Origin: Salipiger sp. H15
GTDB taxonomy: Bacteria; Pseudomonadota; Alphaproteobacteria; Rhodobacterales; Rhodobacteraceae
Direction of reading: 5' to 3'
NCBI RefSeq assembly: GCF_040409955.1
Contig: NZ_CP123385.1
Coordinates: 1,223,501-1,287,500, forward strand
DNA length: 64,000 nucleotides
Position numbers and translations under genes: made by a program. Positions 45,288-52,987 of this stretch are shown here, piece by piece (positions within the stretch are counted from its first letter, which is position 1; each line of letters opens with the position of its first letter). The notes under the pieces are model-generated. The model worked only from the letters and a program-made list of their open reading frames with translations. It was not told the origin of the DNA and made no database searches.

Positions 45288-47120
45288 ATGCTTACTCCTC
45301 ATGTGCCTTTTGATCTGAGTGAATCCGTGATGGGCTTTGCCGCCCGCCTCGGCGACTTCCACACCGGCGGTCGAACCGGTCCGTTCCTGCGGGATATCGG
45401 CGTCAACGTCGTCGACCTGGCGCGCGGCCAGAAGGGGGCCATCGAGAAGCTCTCGAGCTGCGTCGGGGTCTCGCCAAAAGCAATGCTGTTCAACGCTCCT
45501 CGTGGCATCGATCGTCGGCATTTTGAAATCCGCGGAGAAACCGTGTCGGCCGAGTTCTTGTCATCGCCGCACACTGTGTTTTGCCCTGCCTGTTTGCTGG
45601 AAAACGACCAAGCGTCGGGTGGGAGGACGGGGGTTCGTTGTCACCGGTGGATCTGGCAGCTGAACGTGGTTCGGACCTGTCCCGACCACGGGCTGCCGCT
45701 TTTGAGACGCAAGGCGGATTTCTCGGGCGACCGTTTCCACGAACTGGCGATCATGGTGCCCGAGACCGGGCCGGAGCTTTCGAAGCTGGTAGCGTCGCTC
45801 GACGCGCGGGCCGTTTCGCCGTTGCAAGCCTATGCTCTCGACCGCCTCGAGGGCAAAGCAGGGCCGGCCTGGTTGGACAGCCAGGATGTCGACCAAGCGG
45901 TGAGAGCCAGCGAAATGCTCGGCGCACTTGTCATGTTCGGGCCAAAGCCCAACCTCGACCAGTTTTCCGCATGCGACTGGGACAGGGCAGGGGCCGCCGG
46001 GTACGCCATTACCTCCCGAGGCGAAGAGGGAATTCGTGGCGCGCTTTCCGACATCCAGGCAGCGGCAGAACGAAAGGGGGGCAAACCGGGACCTCAAGCG
46101 ATCTTTGGTCGGCTGTATCAATGGCTTTCCCGCTCCCGCGCTCAGAAGGACCCCGGGGACCTGAAGCGCATCCTGCGCGATCAGATCGTCGAAACCATGG
46201 AGATCCCTGGTGGTACTTCAATCCTCGGTGAAATCCTGCCCGAGCGTCGCCTGCATTCTTGCGCCACTCTCGCCAGCGAAATGCGGCTCGACCCGCGCAC
46301 TCTTCGGAACGTGCTCGTGGCGAAGGGCCTCATTCCCGCTGATGCGAAGCCGGGGGCGAACAATGTCTTCGATGCGGCCCGTGGCCGGGAAATCGCGCAA
46401 TTGGTTCGTCGCCTTGTCGCGATTGCGGGCCTGCCGAAACGGCTCGGCTGCACCCGTCCACGTGCGGAAGACCTCGTGAACGAAAGGATCCTTGCACCGA
46501 TCGCGGAGAATGCTTCGGATGCCCCAGGTCGCCAGAAGAAGGCTGTCGACGAAAAGGACGTCGAAAACCTTCTCGCCCGCCTCGAGGCCGCGGCAGACCC
46601 CGTTGAGGTATTGCCTGCCGACATGGTCGATCTCGCGACCGGCGCCATGAAGTCGAGGGTTCCGGTTTATGAGATCGTGCACCTCATCCTCGCAGGTAAA
46701 CTGTGCAAAGTAGTCCGTCTTGCCGGGGAGCATGGCTTTGCGGCAATCCACATTGATCCGGCCGAGACGAAGGCAGTTGCTGCAGAGGTCATGGTCGGCT
46801 TGTCGCCGACTGCCGCCTTTGCCGAGGTACGGCTTCCCGTCGCTTCGGGTTGGGAGTTGATCCGCCGCGGGTATATTTCGGCAGTTGAAGTCCGGTGTGG
46901 TGATGGTGACCACGTGATCCATCGTATCCCTCCGAAAGCCCTCGAGGCATTTCTCGCCGAGTACACGACCGAAGTGATCATCGCGGCAGCCCTAGAGATG
47001 GGTGTTCGTGATCTGAAGGGCGAGATGAAAAAAGCAGGTGCGAAGACGCATCTCCGAAAGAATGATCTCGGAATGCGCATCTTCCGCCGCAGCGAATTGC
47101 CGGAACGTTTCCGAGTGTAG
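45288..47120 (+). CDS. tniQ: Target-selection protein, TniQ family
   Basis: 610 residues. The N-terminal TniQ domain has a zinc ribbon: CPAC (99-102), a tryptophan-rich WIWQ and CPDHGLPLL (131-139). The remaining 450 residues include putative helix-turn-helix segments (SCATLASEMRLDPRTLRNVLVAKG near 325-350) and a C-terminal DNA-binding-like region. It is longer than the roughly 400-residue TniQ of Tn5053-type elements, closer to TnsD-like targeting proteins. It sits directly after tniB. Confidence 0.85.
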   Translation: MLTPHVPFDLSESVMGFAARLGDFHTGGRTGPFLRDIGVNVVDLARGQKGAIEKLSSCVGVSPKAMLFNAPRGIDRRHFEIRGETVSAEFLSSPHTVFCPACLLENDQASGGRTGVRCHRWIWQLNVVRTCPDHGLPLLRRKADFSGDRFHELAIMVPETGPELSKLVASLDARAVSPLQAYALDRLEGKAGPAWLDSQDVDQAVRASEMLGALVMFGPKPNLDQFSACDWDRAGAAGYAITSRGEEGIRGALSDIQAAAERKGGKPGPQAIFGRLYQWLSRSRAQKDPGDLKRILRDQIVETMEIPGGTSILGEILPERRLHSCATLASEMRLDPRTLRNVLVAKGLIPADAKPGANNVFDAARGREIAQLVRRLVAIAGLPKRLGCTRPRAEDLVNERILAPIAENASDAPGRQKKAVDEKDVENLLARLEAAADPVEVLPADMVDLATGAMKSRVPVYEIVHLILAGKLCKVVRLAGEHGFAAIHIDPAETKAVAAEVMVGLSPTAAFAEVRLPVASGWELIRRGYISAVEVRCGDGDHVIHRIPPKALEAFLAEYTTEVIIAAALEMGVRDLKGEMKKAGAKTHLRKNDLGMRIFRRSELPERFRV

Positions 47121-47150
47121 AACGAAGAAAAACCTACTGCTATTCATGAT

Positions 47151-47177
47151 CGGTCGCCTTCGGGCGACCGTTTTTTT
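47151..47177 (+). terminator. Rho-independent terminator after tniQ
   Basis: Eight-base stem CGGTCGCC/GGCGACCG with a TTCG loop followed by seven T residues, 30 bases after the stop. It is the clearest terminator in the window. Confidence 0.9.
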
Positions 47178-47610
47178 GTGCTCGCGTAAGAAATTTCAAC
47201 CGCCAATGCTAAGTTGCGAAATGGCCGTTTTAGCCGCCGATTTCGATTTTGAAGTCAATAAAATCAATATCTTGCGATCACGGAATGGCCAAAGTTAGGT
47301 GTGTTTTCACAGTCAGAGAAAGCAGATGAATGCGCAAACGGAAGCATAAGTCTGCGCAAGGGGTGTCAAGGGCGAAACGTACCGCCTCGTGCCCTTCGGC
47401 TGCTCTCTGAAGGACGGTGATAGAGGCGCCGGGGCATATGCTCCGGCGCCTTTCGCGTATGGAGGGGATGCGCGGTTCGTGGCATGAAGCCGCGGATCCG
47501 GCGGAGGGCCGTTGTGACCTCCCCGTATGAGCCTTAGCATGGCGCAGTGGGGCTGGCTTGCGATGGTGAGACCCTGGACACGAGGTCGCTTAGAAGCGGT
47601 GGGAACTCCG
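47178..47610. other. Gap after tniQ with one strong hairpin
   Basis: About 430 bases. A hairpin with stem AGGCGCCGG/CCGGCGCCT lies at 47424-47451 and is followed by TTTC. No credible gene. The region between the terminator and here may hold one end of the tni element, but I cannot pair it with a left end. Confidence 0.5.
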
Positions 47611-47859
47611 ATGAAGACCATGAAGCCGACGCAAGCTGTCGCTACGATCCTGAGCCGATATCAGCGTCGGAGAAATTGTCAGGTGCCCGTCACAGCAACG
47701 GACGTCTACGGCGACACCCTTGCTCGCGTCTGTGGAGACGACGTTGACCTCGACCCCGTCGAACGGGGCCTCATCCATCTAAAGCGCCAGAAGGTGATTT
47801 CCGGCAGAAGACTGGTCACGCTTCTTGCTCGCCATCAGCGCGAGATCAAACCTGAGTGA
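47611..47859 (+). CDS. Hypothetical protein, 82 residues
   Basis: From the ATG at 47611: a basic, helical product (TQAVATILSRYQRRRN, then DLDPVERGLIHLKRQKVISGRRLVTLLARHQRE). No signal peptide, no membrane segment, no family that I recognise. The ribosome site is weak. It lies between the tniQ terminator and the IS3 elements and may be a remnant. Confidence 0.4.
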   Translation: MKTMKPTQAVATILSRYQRRRNCQVPVTATDVYGDTLARVCGDDVDLDPVERGLIHLKRQKVISGRRLVTLLARHQREIKPE

Positions 47860-48050
47860 AGCCTCCCGAGGGCTTCCTGGGGTACTGGGCTCAACCCCAG
47901 ATACGAATACACGAAGGCCACCACTCTGGGAGAGAGAATGGTGGGCTACAAGCGGTCGATGAAAACCGTTCACGTCCGGCGCAGTATGGTGAACTGCTCT
48001 GGCTCGAAGGGCGGTTTCAGGAAGTTCGCTGCATCTTGTTCGAAAGTCCT

Positions 48051-48079
48051 TGACCTGCTCCCCTGAAAAGTCCGCGGTT
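48051..48079 (+). repeat. Left terminal inverted repeat of the IS3 hybrid
   Basis: Begins TGACCTGCTCCCC and ends TCCGCGGTT; matches the right end with a few internal differences. Confidence 0.8.
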
Positions 48080-48115
48080 TGAGGTTAGCCTGTTCTCGAA
48101 ACGAGGAGACAGACG

Positions 48116-48415
48116 ATGCGGAAAAGCCGTTTCAGCGAAGAGCAGATCATCGGCATCCTGAAGGAGCGCCAAGCCGGGATAGGTGCTATGGAACTCTGCC
48201 GGAAGCACGGCATAAGCGATGGCACATTCTACAAGTGGCGCTCGAAGTATGGGGGCATGGAAGTGTCCGAGGCCAAGCGGCTAAAAGCGCTCGAGGTTGA
48301 GAACGCGAAGCTGAAGAGTTGGAGGGATCAGCAAAGGCCCCAGTGGGGCGTTTGCCCCGAACAACGCTGGCGGAGCAGATGCTCGATGTCGCCACGCTCA
48401 AGGAGAAGAGGCTGG
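48116..48415 (+). pseudogene. IS3 OrfA, copy 1, interrupted
   Basis: The start is a normal IS3-type OrfA: SRFSEEQIIGILKERQAGIG, then ELCRKHGISDGTFYKWRSKYGGMEV and the leucine-rich coil KALEVENAKL. After about residue 66 the frame is broken by an insertion of some fifty bases (48315-48364) that itself forms hairpins (GGCCCCAGTGGGGC). The rest of the coil, LAEQMLDVATLKE, continues in a different frame. Confidence 0.8.
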
Positions 48416-49006
48416 GAATGGAGGCGGGTGAACGTCTCCGGTGCAAGAGAACCTGCCGACCCTTCTGAAGCCCGGTGCAAGGCGACGCGCTGTGGACTGG
48501 GCCATGACCGAGAAGAACTACAACCAGCGCCGGGCCTGTGCCTTGGCCGGGATCGATCCGCGTATCTACAGACGACGATCAACCAGACCTGCGGACACCG
48601 AGCTGCGAGAGAGGCTGAACGAGCTGTCCAGCGAACGGCGTCGCTTCGGCTATCGAAGGCTGCACCTGCTTCTTGGCCGCGAAGGCTGGAAGGTGAACTG
48701 GAAGAAGCTCTACCGCATCTACCGAGAAGAAGGCTTAACAGTCCGTAAACGGGGCGGTCGCAAGCGGGCCCTGGGGACCAGGGCGCCCATGGCGATCCCG
48801 CAGGGGCCGAACCAGCGCTGGTCGCTGGACTTCGTGTCAGACAGCCTGCTCGATGGTCGCCGCTTCCGGGTGCTCTGCGTCATCGACGACTTCAGCCGGG
48901 AATGCCTGGCCGCGGTCGTGGACACCTCGCTGTCAGGGCAGCGCGTTGGGCGTGAGCTCGACAGCATCGCTCGGGTGCGAGGCTATCCATGCATGGTGGT
49001 CAGTGA

Positions 49007-49046
49007 GCGAGCCTTGTCCGCCATTGGTCCGAGGACAATGGCGAGC
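49007..49046 (+). repeat. Hairpin micro-element, copy A
   Basis: 40 bases: GCGAGC, then CTTG, core TCCGCCATTGGTCCGAGG, ACAATG, GCGAGC. The bases on either side of the core centre pair (TTGTCC with GGACAA). It replaces the aspartate codon of the transposase active site. The core recurs at 49216-49257 and 51185-51225 in other orientations. Confidence 0.7.
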
Positions 49047-49215
49047 GGCACGGAGCTGACCTCGAACGCCATCCTCAAATGGCAGGAGGAGCGCCGGGTC
49101 GAATGGCACTACAACGCTCCGGGAAAACCGATGCAGAACGGCTTCGTCGAGAGCTTCAATGGACGGCTGCGTGACGAATGCCTCAATGAGCACCTGTTCG
49201 CCAATCTGCGCCATG

Positions 49216-49257
49216 CCATCGCCCATCGGGCTCGGACCGATGGCGTCTCGATGGACG
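49216..49257 (-). repeat. Hairpin micro-element, copy B
   Basis: Reverse orientation. The core on the minus strand reads GACGCCATCGGTCCGAGC, and stem arms CATCG (49224-49228) and CGATG (49249-49253) enclose it. It interrupts the OrfB C-terminal coding region, after the RHA codons where the intact frame has RELI or a close variant. Confidence 0.65.
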
Positions 49258-49419
49258 ATCCTGATCGAGGCGTGGCGCGACGACTCGAGGCGACGGGTGG
49301 CGCGAAGTCCGCGGTTTGAGGTTAGCCTGTTCTCCACAACCACCACCGCCCCTGAAGGAGCACCAAGCCGGCATGGGAGCCAAGGAGCTGTGCCGGATCG
49401 ACCCGCGGGCTGGGAAAAC

Positions 49420-50208
49420 ATGAAAGCTGTGGACTGGGCCAGAAAGAAAGAACTACAACCAGTCTATCGGCGTGGATCAACCAGGCCTGCAGACATCAAG
49501 TTGCGAGAGAGGTTGAAGGAGCTGTCCGGCGAACGGCGGCGCTTCGGCTATCGGCGACTGCACCTCCTGCTGGGCCGAGAAGGCTGGCAGGTGAACTGGA
49601 AGAAGCTCTATCGGATCTACCGTGAAGAAGGCCTGACAGTGCGCAAGCGCGGCGGTCGCAAGCGCGCGATCGGAACGAGGGCGCCGATGGCGATCCCGCA
49701 GGGGCCGAACCAGCGATGGTCCCGGGACTTCGTCTCGGACAGCCTGTCGGATGGGCGCCGGTTCCGTGTGCTGTGCGTCATCGACGACTACAGCCGGGAA
49801 TGCCTGGCAACGGTCGTGGACACCTCGCTGTCTGGGCTGCGCGTTGGCCGTGAGCTCGACAGCATCGCTCGGGTGCGCGGCTATCCATGCATGGTGGTCA
49901 GCGACAACGGCACGGAGCTGACCTCTAATGCCATTCTGAGTTGGCAGGAAGACCGGAAGGTCGAGTGGCACTACATCGCGCCTGGGAAGCCCATGCAGAA
50001 CGGCTTCGTCGAGAGCTTCAACGGCCGCCTGCGAGACGAGTGCCTCAACGAGCACCTGTTCGCAAACCTGCGCCACGCCCGGGAGCTGATCTCGGCCTGG
50101 CGCGACGACTACAATCACCACCGCCCCCACACGAGCCTCGACGGGCTCACCCCGTGGGAGTATCACCAACGGTCAGTAAAGGACCAAACCCTGAACAGAG
50201 CGAACTAA
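49420..50208 (+). pseudogene. IS3 OrfB, copy 2, catalytic core kept
   Basis: 262 codons from the ATG at 49420. The DDE triad motifs are all intact ([29 protein letters not shown]) and the C-terminus is complete. Compared with copy 1 it lacks about fourteen residues of the N-terminal HTH region ([13 protein letters not shown]) and its orfA is reduced to a scrap, [19 protein letters not shown], at about 49352-49392. Without OrfA it should not transpose alone, though the catalytic domain could act in trans. Confidence 0.7.
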
Positions 50209-50209
50209 T

Positions 50210-50237
50210 AACCGCGGACTCCACGGGGAGCAGGTCA
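50210..50237 (-). repeat. Right terminal inverted repeat of the IS3 hybrid
   Basis: Reads TGACCTGCTCCCC on the minus strand and ends TCCGCGGTT, the partner of the left end at 48051-48079. Confidence 0.8.
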
Positions 50238-50557
50238 ATTTGCTCACCCTCCGCACCCTCGTCGTCGGCGCGCTTAGCCCGGTCCCGAGTGGCTGCAGTT
50301 GTTCCAATCTTTTATTTGTGTGTCGCAGGGCCTGCGATCATCCCGTGTCGCCCCCTTGGAGACGAGGGTGTTTGGTCTCCCCGAACAATGGGTTGGCGGC
50401 GACAAAGCGCGGATTCACTTGGTTTCGCCGCTGCGGCGTGAACGTCAAGGTCAACACAGGATATCATTTGAGCCACCAAGATGCGTTCAGCGTAGACGAA
50501 CTCAGCAATACATCAGGTGCATTGCAGAATAACTTCGCTAAGTGCCGGGCGTGTCGC
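50238..50557. other. Gap between two IS elements
   Basis: 320 bases with no gene. Short open frames lack homology I can recognise. It may be host DNA that once joined to the AraC fragment on the other side of the next element, but I could not read AraC sequence here. Confidence 0.4.
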
Positions 50558-51480
50558 TGAGCTGACCCCATCGGGTGGTCCGGGTTAAATGCTGATGCAT
50601 CGTCGGCCTTCGATCCATGGGGATGAAGGTCTCCGGTGCCGGCGCCCGATATCCTGGAGCGCTATGCGGCCGGTCCATGTTGTAGTGTTTTCGCCATCTT
50701 TCGATGAGGATTTGCGGCTCCCTGAGCGAGCAGAAGACCTCGCCATTCAGCAGCTCGTCCCGGAAGCGCGCATTGAAGCTCTCGCAGTAGCCGTTCTCCC
50801 AAGGTGACCCGGGCTCGATGTAGGCGGTCTTCGCCCCCACCAGGTCGATCCAGTCGCGGACCTTCTGCGCGATGAACTCCGGGCGGTTGTCGGACCGGAT
50901 GAACCGCGGCGGGCCGCGCTGGATGAAGAGGTCCGTCAGGGCGTCCAGGACATCAGTGGAGTTCAGCCGCCTGTCGACACGGATCATCAGCGCCTCCCGC
51001 GTATATTCATCGAGGATGTTGAGCGTCCGGTAGGCCCGGCCGTCGCTGGTCCGGTCCTGCACGAAGTCGTAGGACCAGACGTGGTTGGAATGCTCCGGTT
51101 TCAGCCGCACGCAGGAGCCATCGCCCAGCCAGAGCCGGCCACGTTTCTTCTGCTTGTGCGGGACCTTGAGCCCTTCGCGCCGCCGTTCGCCGCGGGCCTT
51201 GGACCGATGGCGGACCGCGGCTCACCGCGCCACCCGCTTGTGGTTCACCTGCCAGCCAGCCCGGCGCGGCAGCGCGGCGACCCGGCGGTAGCCGTAGCGG
51301 CCATACTCCCGGGCCAGTTCGATGACGTCGGCGGTCAGCCGCGCCTCATCTTCCAGCCCCGGGGCGGCTTGCGCTGCGCGGAGCGGTGCTGGTCGAGCAC
51401 CCGGCTGGCCCGGCGTTCTGAGATGCCGAATGTCTCGCGCACATGCTCCACGCATTCGTAGCGGCGCGGAGGGTTTAGGG
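50538..51480 (-). pseudogene. OrfB (DDE transposase) of the second IS3-family element
   Basis: The reading is in three pieces. RRYECVEHVRETFGISERRASRVL ends near 51355, where one missing base shifts the frame to DEARLTADVIELAREYGRYGYRRVAAL. That piece stops at HKRVAR, where a hairpin element of 41 bases is inserted (51185-51225). The catalytic part then runs from REGLKVPHKQKKRGRLWLGD through SYDFVQD, RSDNRPEF and ENGYCESFNARFRDE to 50538, twenty bases past the element's end. Inactive. Confidence 0.8.
51185..51225 (-). repeat. Hairpin micro-element, copy C
   Basis: 41 bases. On the minus strand: GTGAGC, CGCGG, core TCCGCCATCGGTCCAAGG, CCCGCG, GCGAAC. The arms CGCGG and CCGCG pair. The layout is the same as copy A, with a different but again complementary stem. 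Confidence 0.7.
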
Positions 51481-51498
51481 GCTCCGCCCGTTCAGGGC

Positions 51499-51807
51499 TC
51501 AAACGGTCCCCCGGACCGTTTCCGGGACGCCCTTCACTCCCCGTGCAGCCTCGGTCAGGATCAGCTTCTCGAGCGTCAGGTCGGACACTGCCCGCCGCAG
51601 CCTCAGGTTCTCCTTCTCGAGGTCCTTCAGCCGAGACCACTGAGCCCGGTTCATCCCGCCATACTGCTTCCGCCACCGGTAGAACGTATGCTGCGATATC
51701 CCGATCTGCCGCACCGCATCGGCCATCGACAGGCCCTGGCCGTGCAACACCTCGACCTGGCGCGGTCTAGTGACAATGTCTTCCGGCTTCTCACGCTTTC
51801 CAGCCAT
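51499..51807 (-). pseudogene. OrfA of the second IS3-family element, with altered end
   Basis: 102 codons: HTH part PEDIVTRPRQVEVLHGQG and ADAVRQIGISQHTFYRWRKQYGG, then the coil RLKDLEKENLRLRRAVSDLTLEKLILTEAARG. A normal OrfA ends just after this point; here it runs on through an inserted palindrome, AAACGGTCC-CCC-GGACCGTTT at 51501-51521, whose flanks also separate OrfA from the OrfB start. Confidence 0.75.
51501..51521. repeat. AAACGGTCC/GGACCGTTT palindrome inside the IS
   Basis: Perfect nine-base arms with a three-base loop, within about sixty inserted bases that are not expected in an IS3 OrfA-OrfB junction. A REP-like element is likely. Confidence 0.6.
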
Positions 51808-51883
51808 TCTTTAGCCCTCCTGTTCGCCAAAATCCTATCGGATTTCAGGCTTCGTGGGTGGACCACTTCAAAGGGGCTGGCTC

Positions 51884-52036
51884 AAACACATCCGGCTGCA
51901 CGGGGCGAGGCGCCGCCTGATCGCCGAGCACTGTGAAGCGGCGCACGTCGGCTATGCCGTCGGCTACGAGAGCGCCTTGCAGTTCAGCAAGGAAAGCAAG
52001 CGCTAGTTCGGCAGGCCGCCACGGCAGGATGCCTAG
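51884..52036 (+). pseudogene. C-terminal remnant of an AraC-family regulator
   Basis: The frame from 51884 reads KHIRLHGARRRLIAEHCEAAHVG, then YAVGYESALQFSKESKR, the second helix-turn-helix of AraC proteins. It is followed by a TAG at 52004-52006 and, in the same frame, FGRPPRQDA to a second stop at 52034. The N-terminal part is missing because the IS ends exactly at the first codon. The TAG is a further lesion, in a position usually coding Q or L. Confidence 0.75.
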
Positions 52037-52186
52037 CTGATGTTCGCAGCGATCTGGCCACCGGTATGACTTATGCCCTCCCGGACTGAGCCATGAGGGT
52101 TTAGGCGCCTCCAAAGGGTAGAGTTCGGCCTCCGGCATGACACCATTTCTGACCAGGCCGGGTGCCCGACTTGCCTGTCTTGATTG

Positions 52187-52905
52187 TCAGCTTGGGACGA
52201 TCGTCGCGCTGCGGGTGACCCCAAGGGCTTCGAGAATATCTCCCACGCCGCCATCGCGAGCCATTCTGGCAAGAAATTCCTGCAAGTGCGCCCGCACATC
52301 CGGGCGACCCTTGTCGATGGCTATGGCCTGAAGGATTTCCATGCATGGCGGGGCAAGCACCCGGGCGCCGGGCCGGGTTTTGGCTTCCCGGGCCATGACC
52401 TCGCCGATGCCGGCGGCAGCCTCTACCTCGCCGGCGTCGAGCGCTTCGAGCATGGTGTGGATGTCCGGGTAGGTGACAAGGTGTTCGGCACCGGGCATGC
52501 GCGCCAGCGTCAGCGTGTAGGCCAATCCGTCGACCGTGCCGACCTGTGCGCCCGAGGCCACAAGCGCCTCCGCATCAGCGGCAGGGCAGTTTGCTCCCGC
52601 AAGATAGCGTCCGTCGATGCGGACGTAGGGTGCGGTGAAATCGAGGACTTCGGCGCGCTTTGGAACGACGGCGAGAAAGCAGACATCTCAGGCATCTTCG
52701 GTTGCCGTGTTGGAAACATCCACCGTCCGGCCATACTCGACGAAGCGCAAAGGTGCACCGATCTCGCGGGCAAGGGTGCGCGCGAGATCGACGGAGATGC
52801 CCCGTGGCGTTCCATCCGCGTCGCGTCCGATCAGGACCGGTTGCCGTGGTTCAGGGCGACGCGGAGTTCCCCACCGGGGGCATGCTGCCGGATCAGGTCG
52901 CGCAT
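52187..52905 (-). pseudogene. Solute-binding protein (SBP_bac_3 type), frameshift plus nonsense
   Basis: From the ATG at 52905: RDLIRQHAPGGELRVALNHGN, then one missing base moves the frame to PVLIGRDADGTPRGISVDLAR and FVEYGRTVDVSNTATEDA. A TGA at 52688-52690 stands where relatives have Trp (DA-W-DVCFLAVVPKR), then the same frame goes on through LDFTAPYVRIDGRYL to a normal end at 52187. It is an amino-acid-type periplasmic binding protein without signal peptide. Two independent lesions make it a certain pseudogene. Confidence 0.82.
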
Positions 52906-52987
52906 GTCGGGCCTCGCAAAACGCCGTGGGTTGGTTTGCGACACATTGTATCATTGATGGACTAAAATGCAATACCTGCCTTAGTTC

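Larger units (their letters stand above)
48441..49301 (+). pseudogene. IS3 OrfB (DDE transposase), copy 1, inactivated
   Basis: Reads from about [19 protein letters not shown] through the HTH region and the integrase core. The first catalytic Asp (LDFVSD) and the Glu region ([14 protein letters not shown]) remain. The second catalytic motif VVSDNGTEL is split by an in-frame 36-base net insertion at 49007-49046, and the C-terminus is disrupted by a further insertion at 49216-49257 and then lost. The enzyme cannot be active. Confidence 0.85.
48051..50237 (+). mobile_element. Hybrid of two decayed IS3-family copies
   Basis: The left terminal repeat (48051-48079) belongs to copy 1 and the right one (50210-50237) to copy 2. 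Copy 1 runs to about 49301 and has lost its right end; copy 2 begins near 49305 inside its own left end, at AAGTCCGCGG, and lacks most of orfA. No target duplication flanks the composite. This is what a deletion between two neighbouring related elements would leave. Short insertions break copy 1 in three places. Confidence 0.8.
50558..51884 (-). mobile_element. Second IS3-family element, decayed
   Basis: About 1.33 kb. Imperfect terminal repeats: TGAGCTGACCCC at the left, and TGAGCCAGCCCC at the right on the minus strand, both continuing to a TGGTCC. OrfA reads on the minus strand at 51499-51807 and OrfB below it, broken in several places. The element directly abuts an AraC fragment at 51884, so it probably inserted into that gene. 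Confidence 0.8.

Noticed and set aside
47925..47995. Stretch with GATGAAAACC and CACGTCCGG, similar to group II intron domain V
   Set aside because: The opposite strand of the stem does not pair (GTGGGCTACAAG), no intron-encoded protein is near, and no intron 5' motif was found.
48116..48748. 210-codon frame continuing from OrfA
   Set aside because: Beyond about residue 66 it reads through an insertion and then OrfB in the wrong frame.
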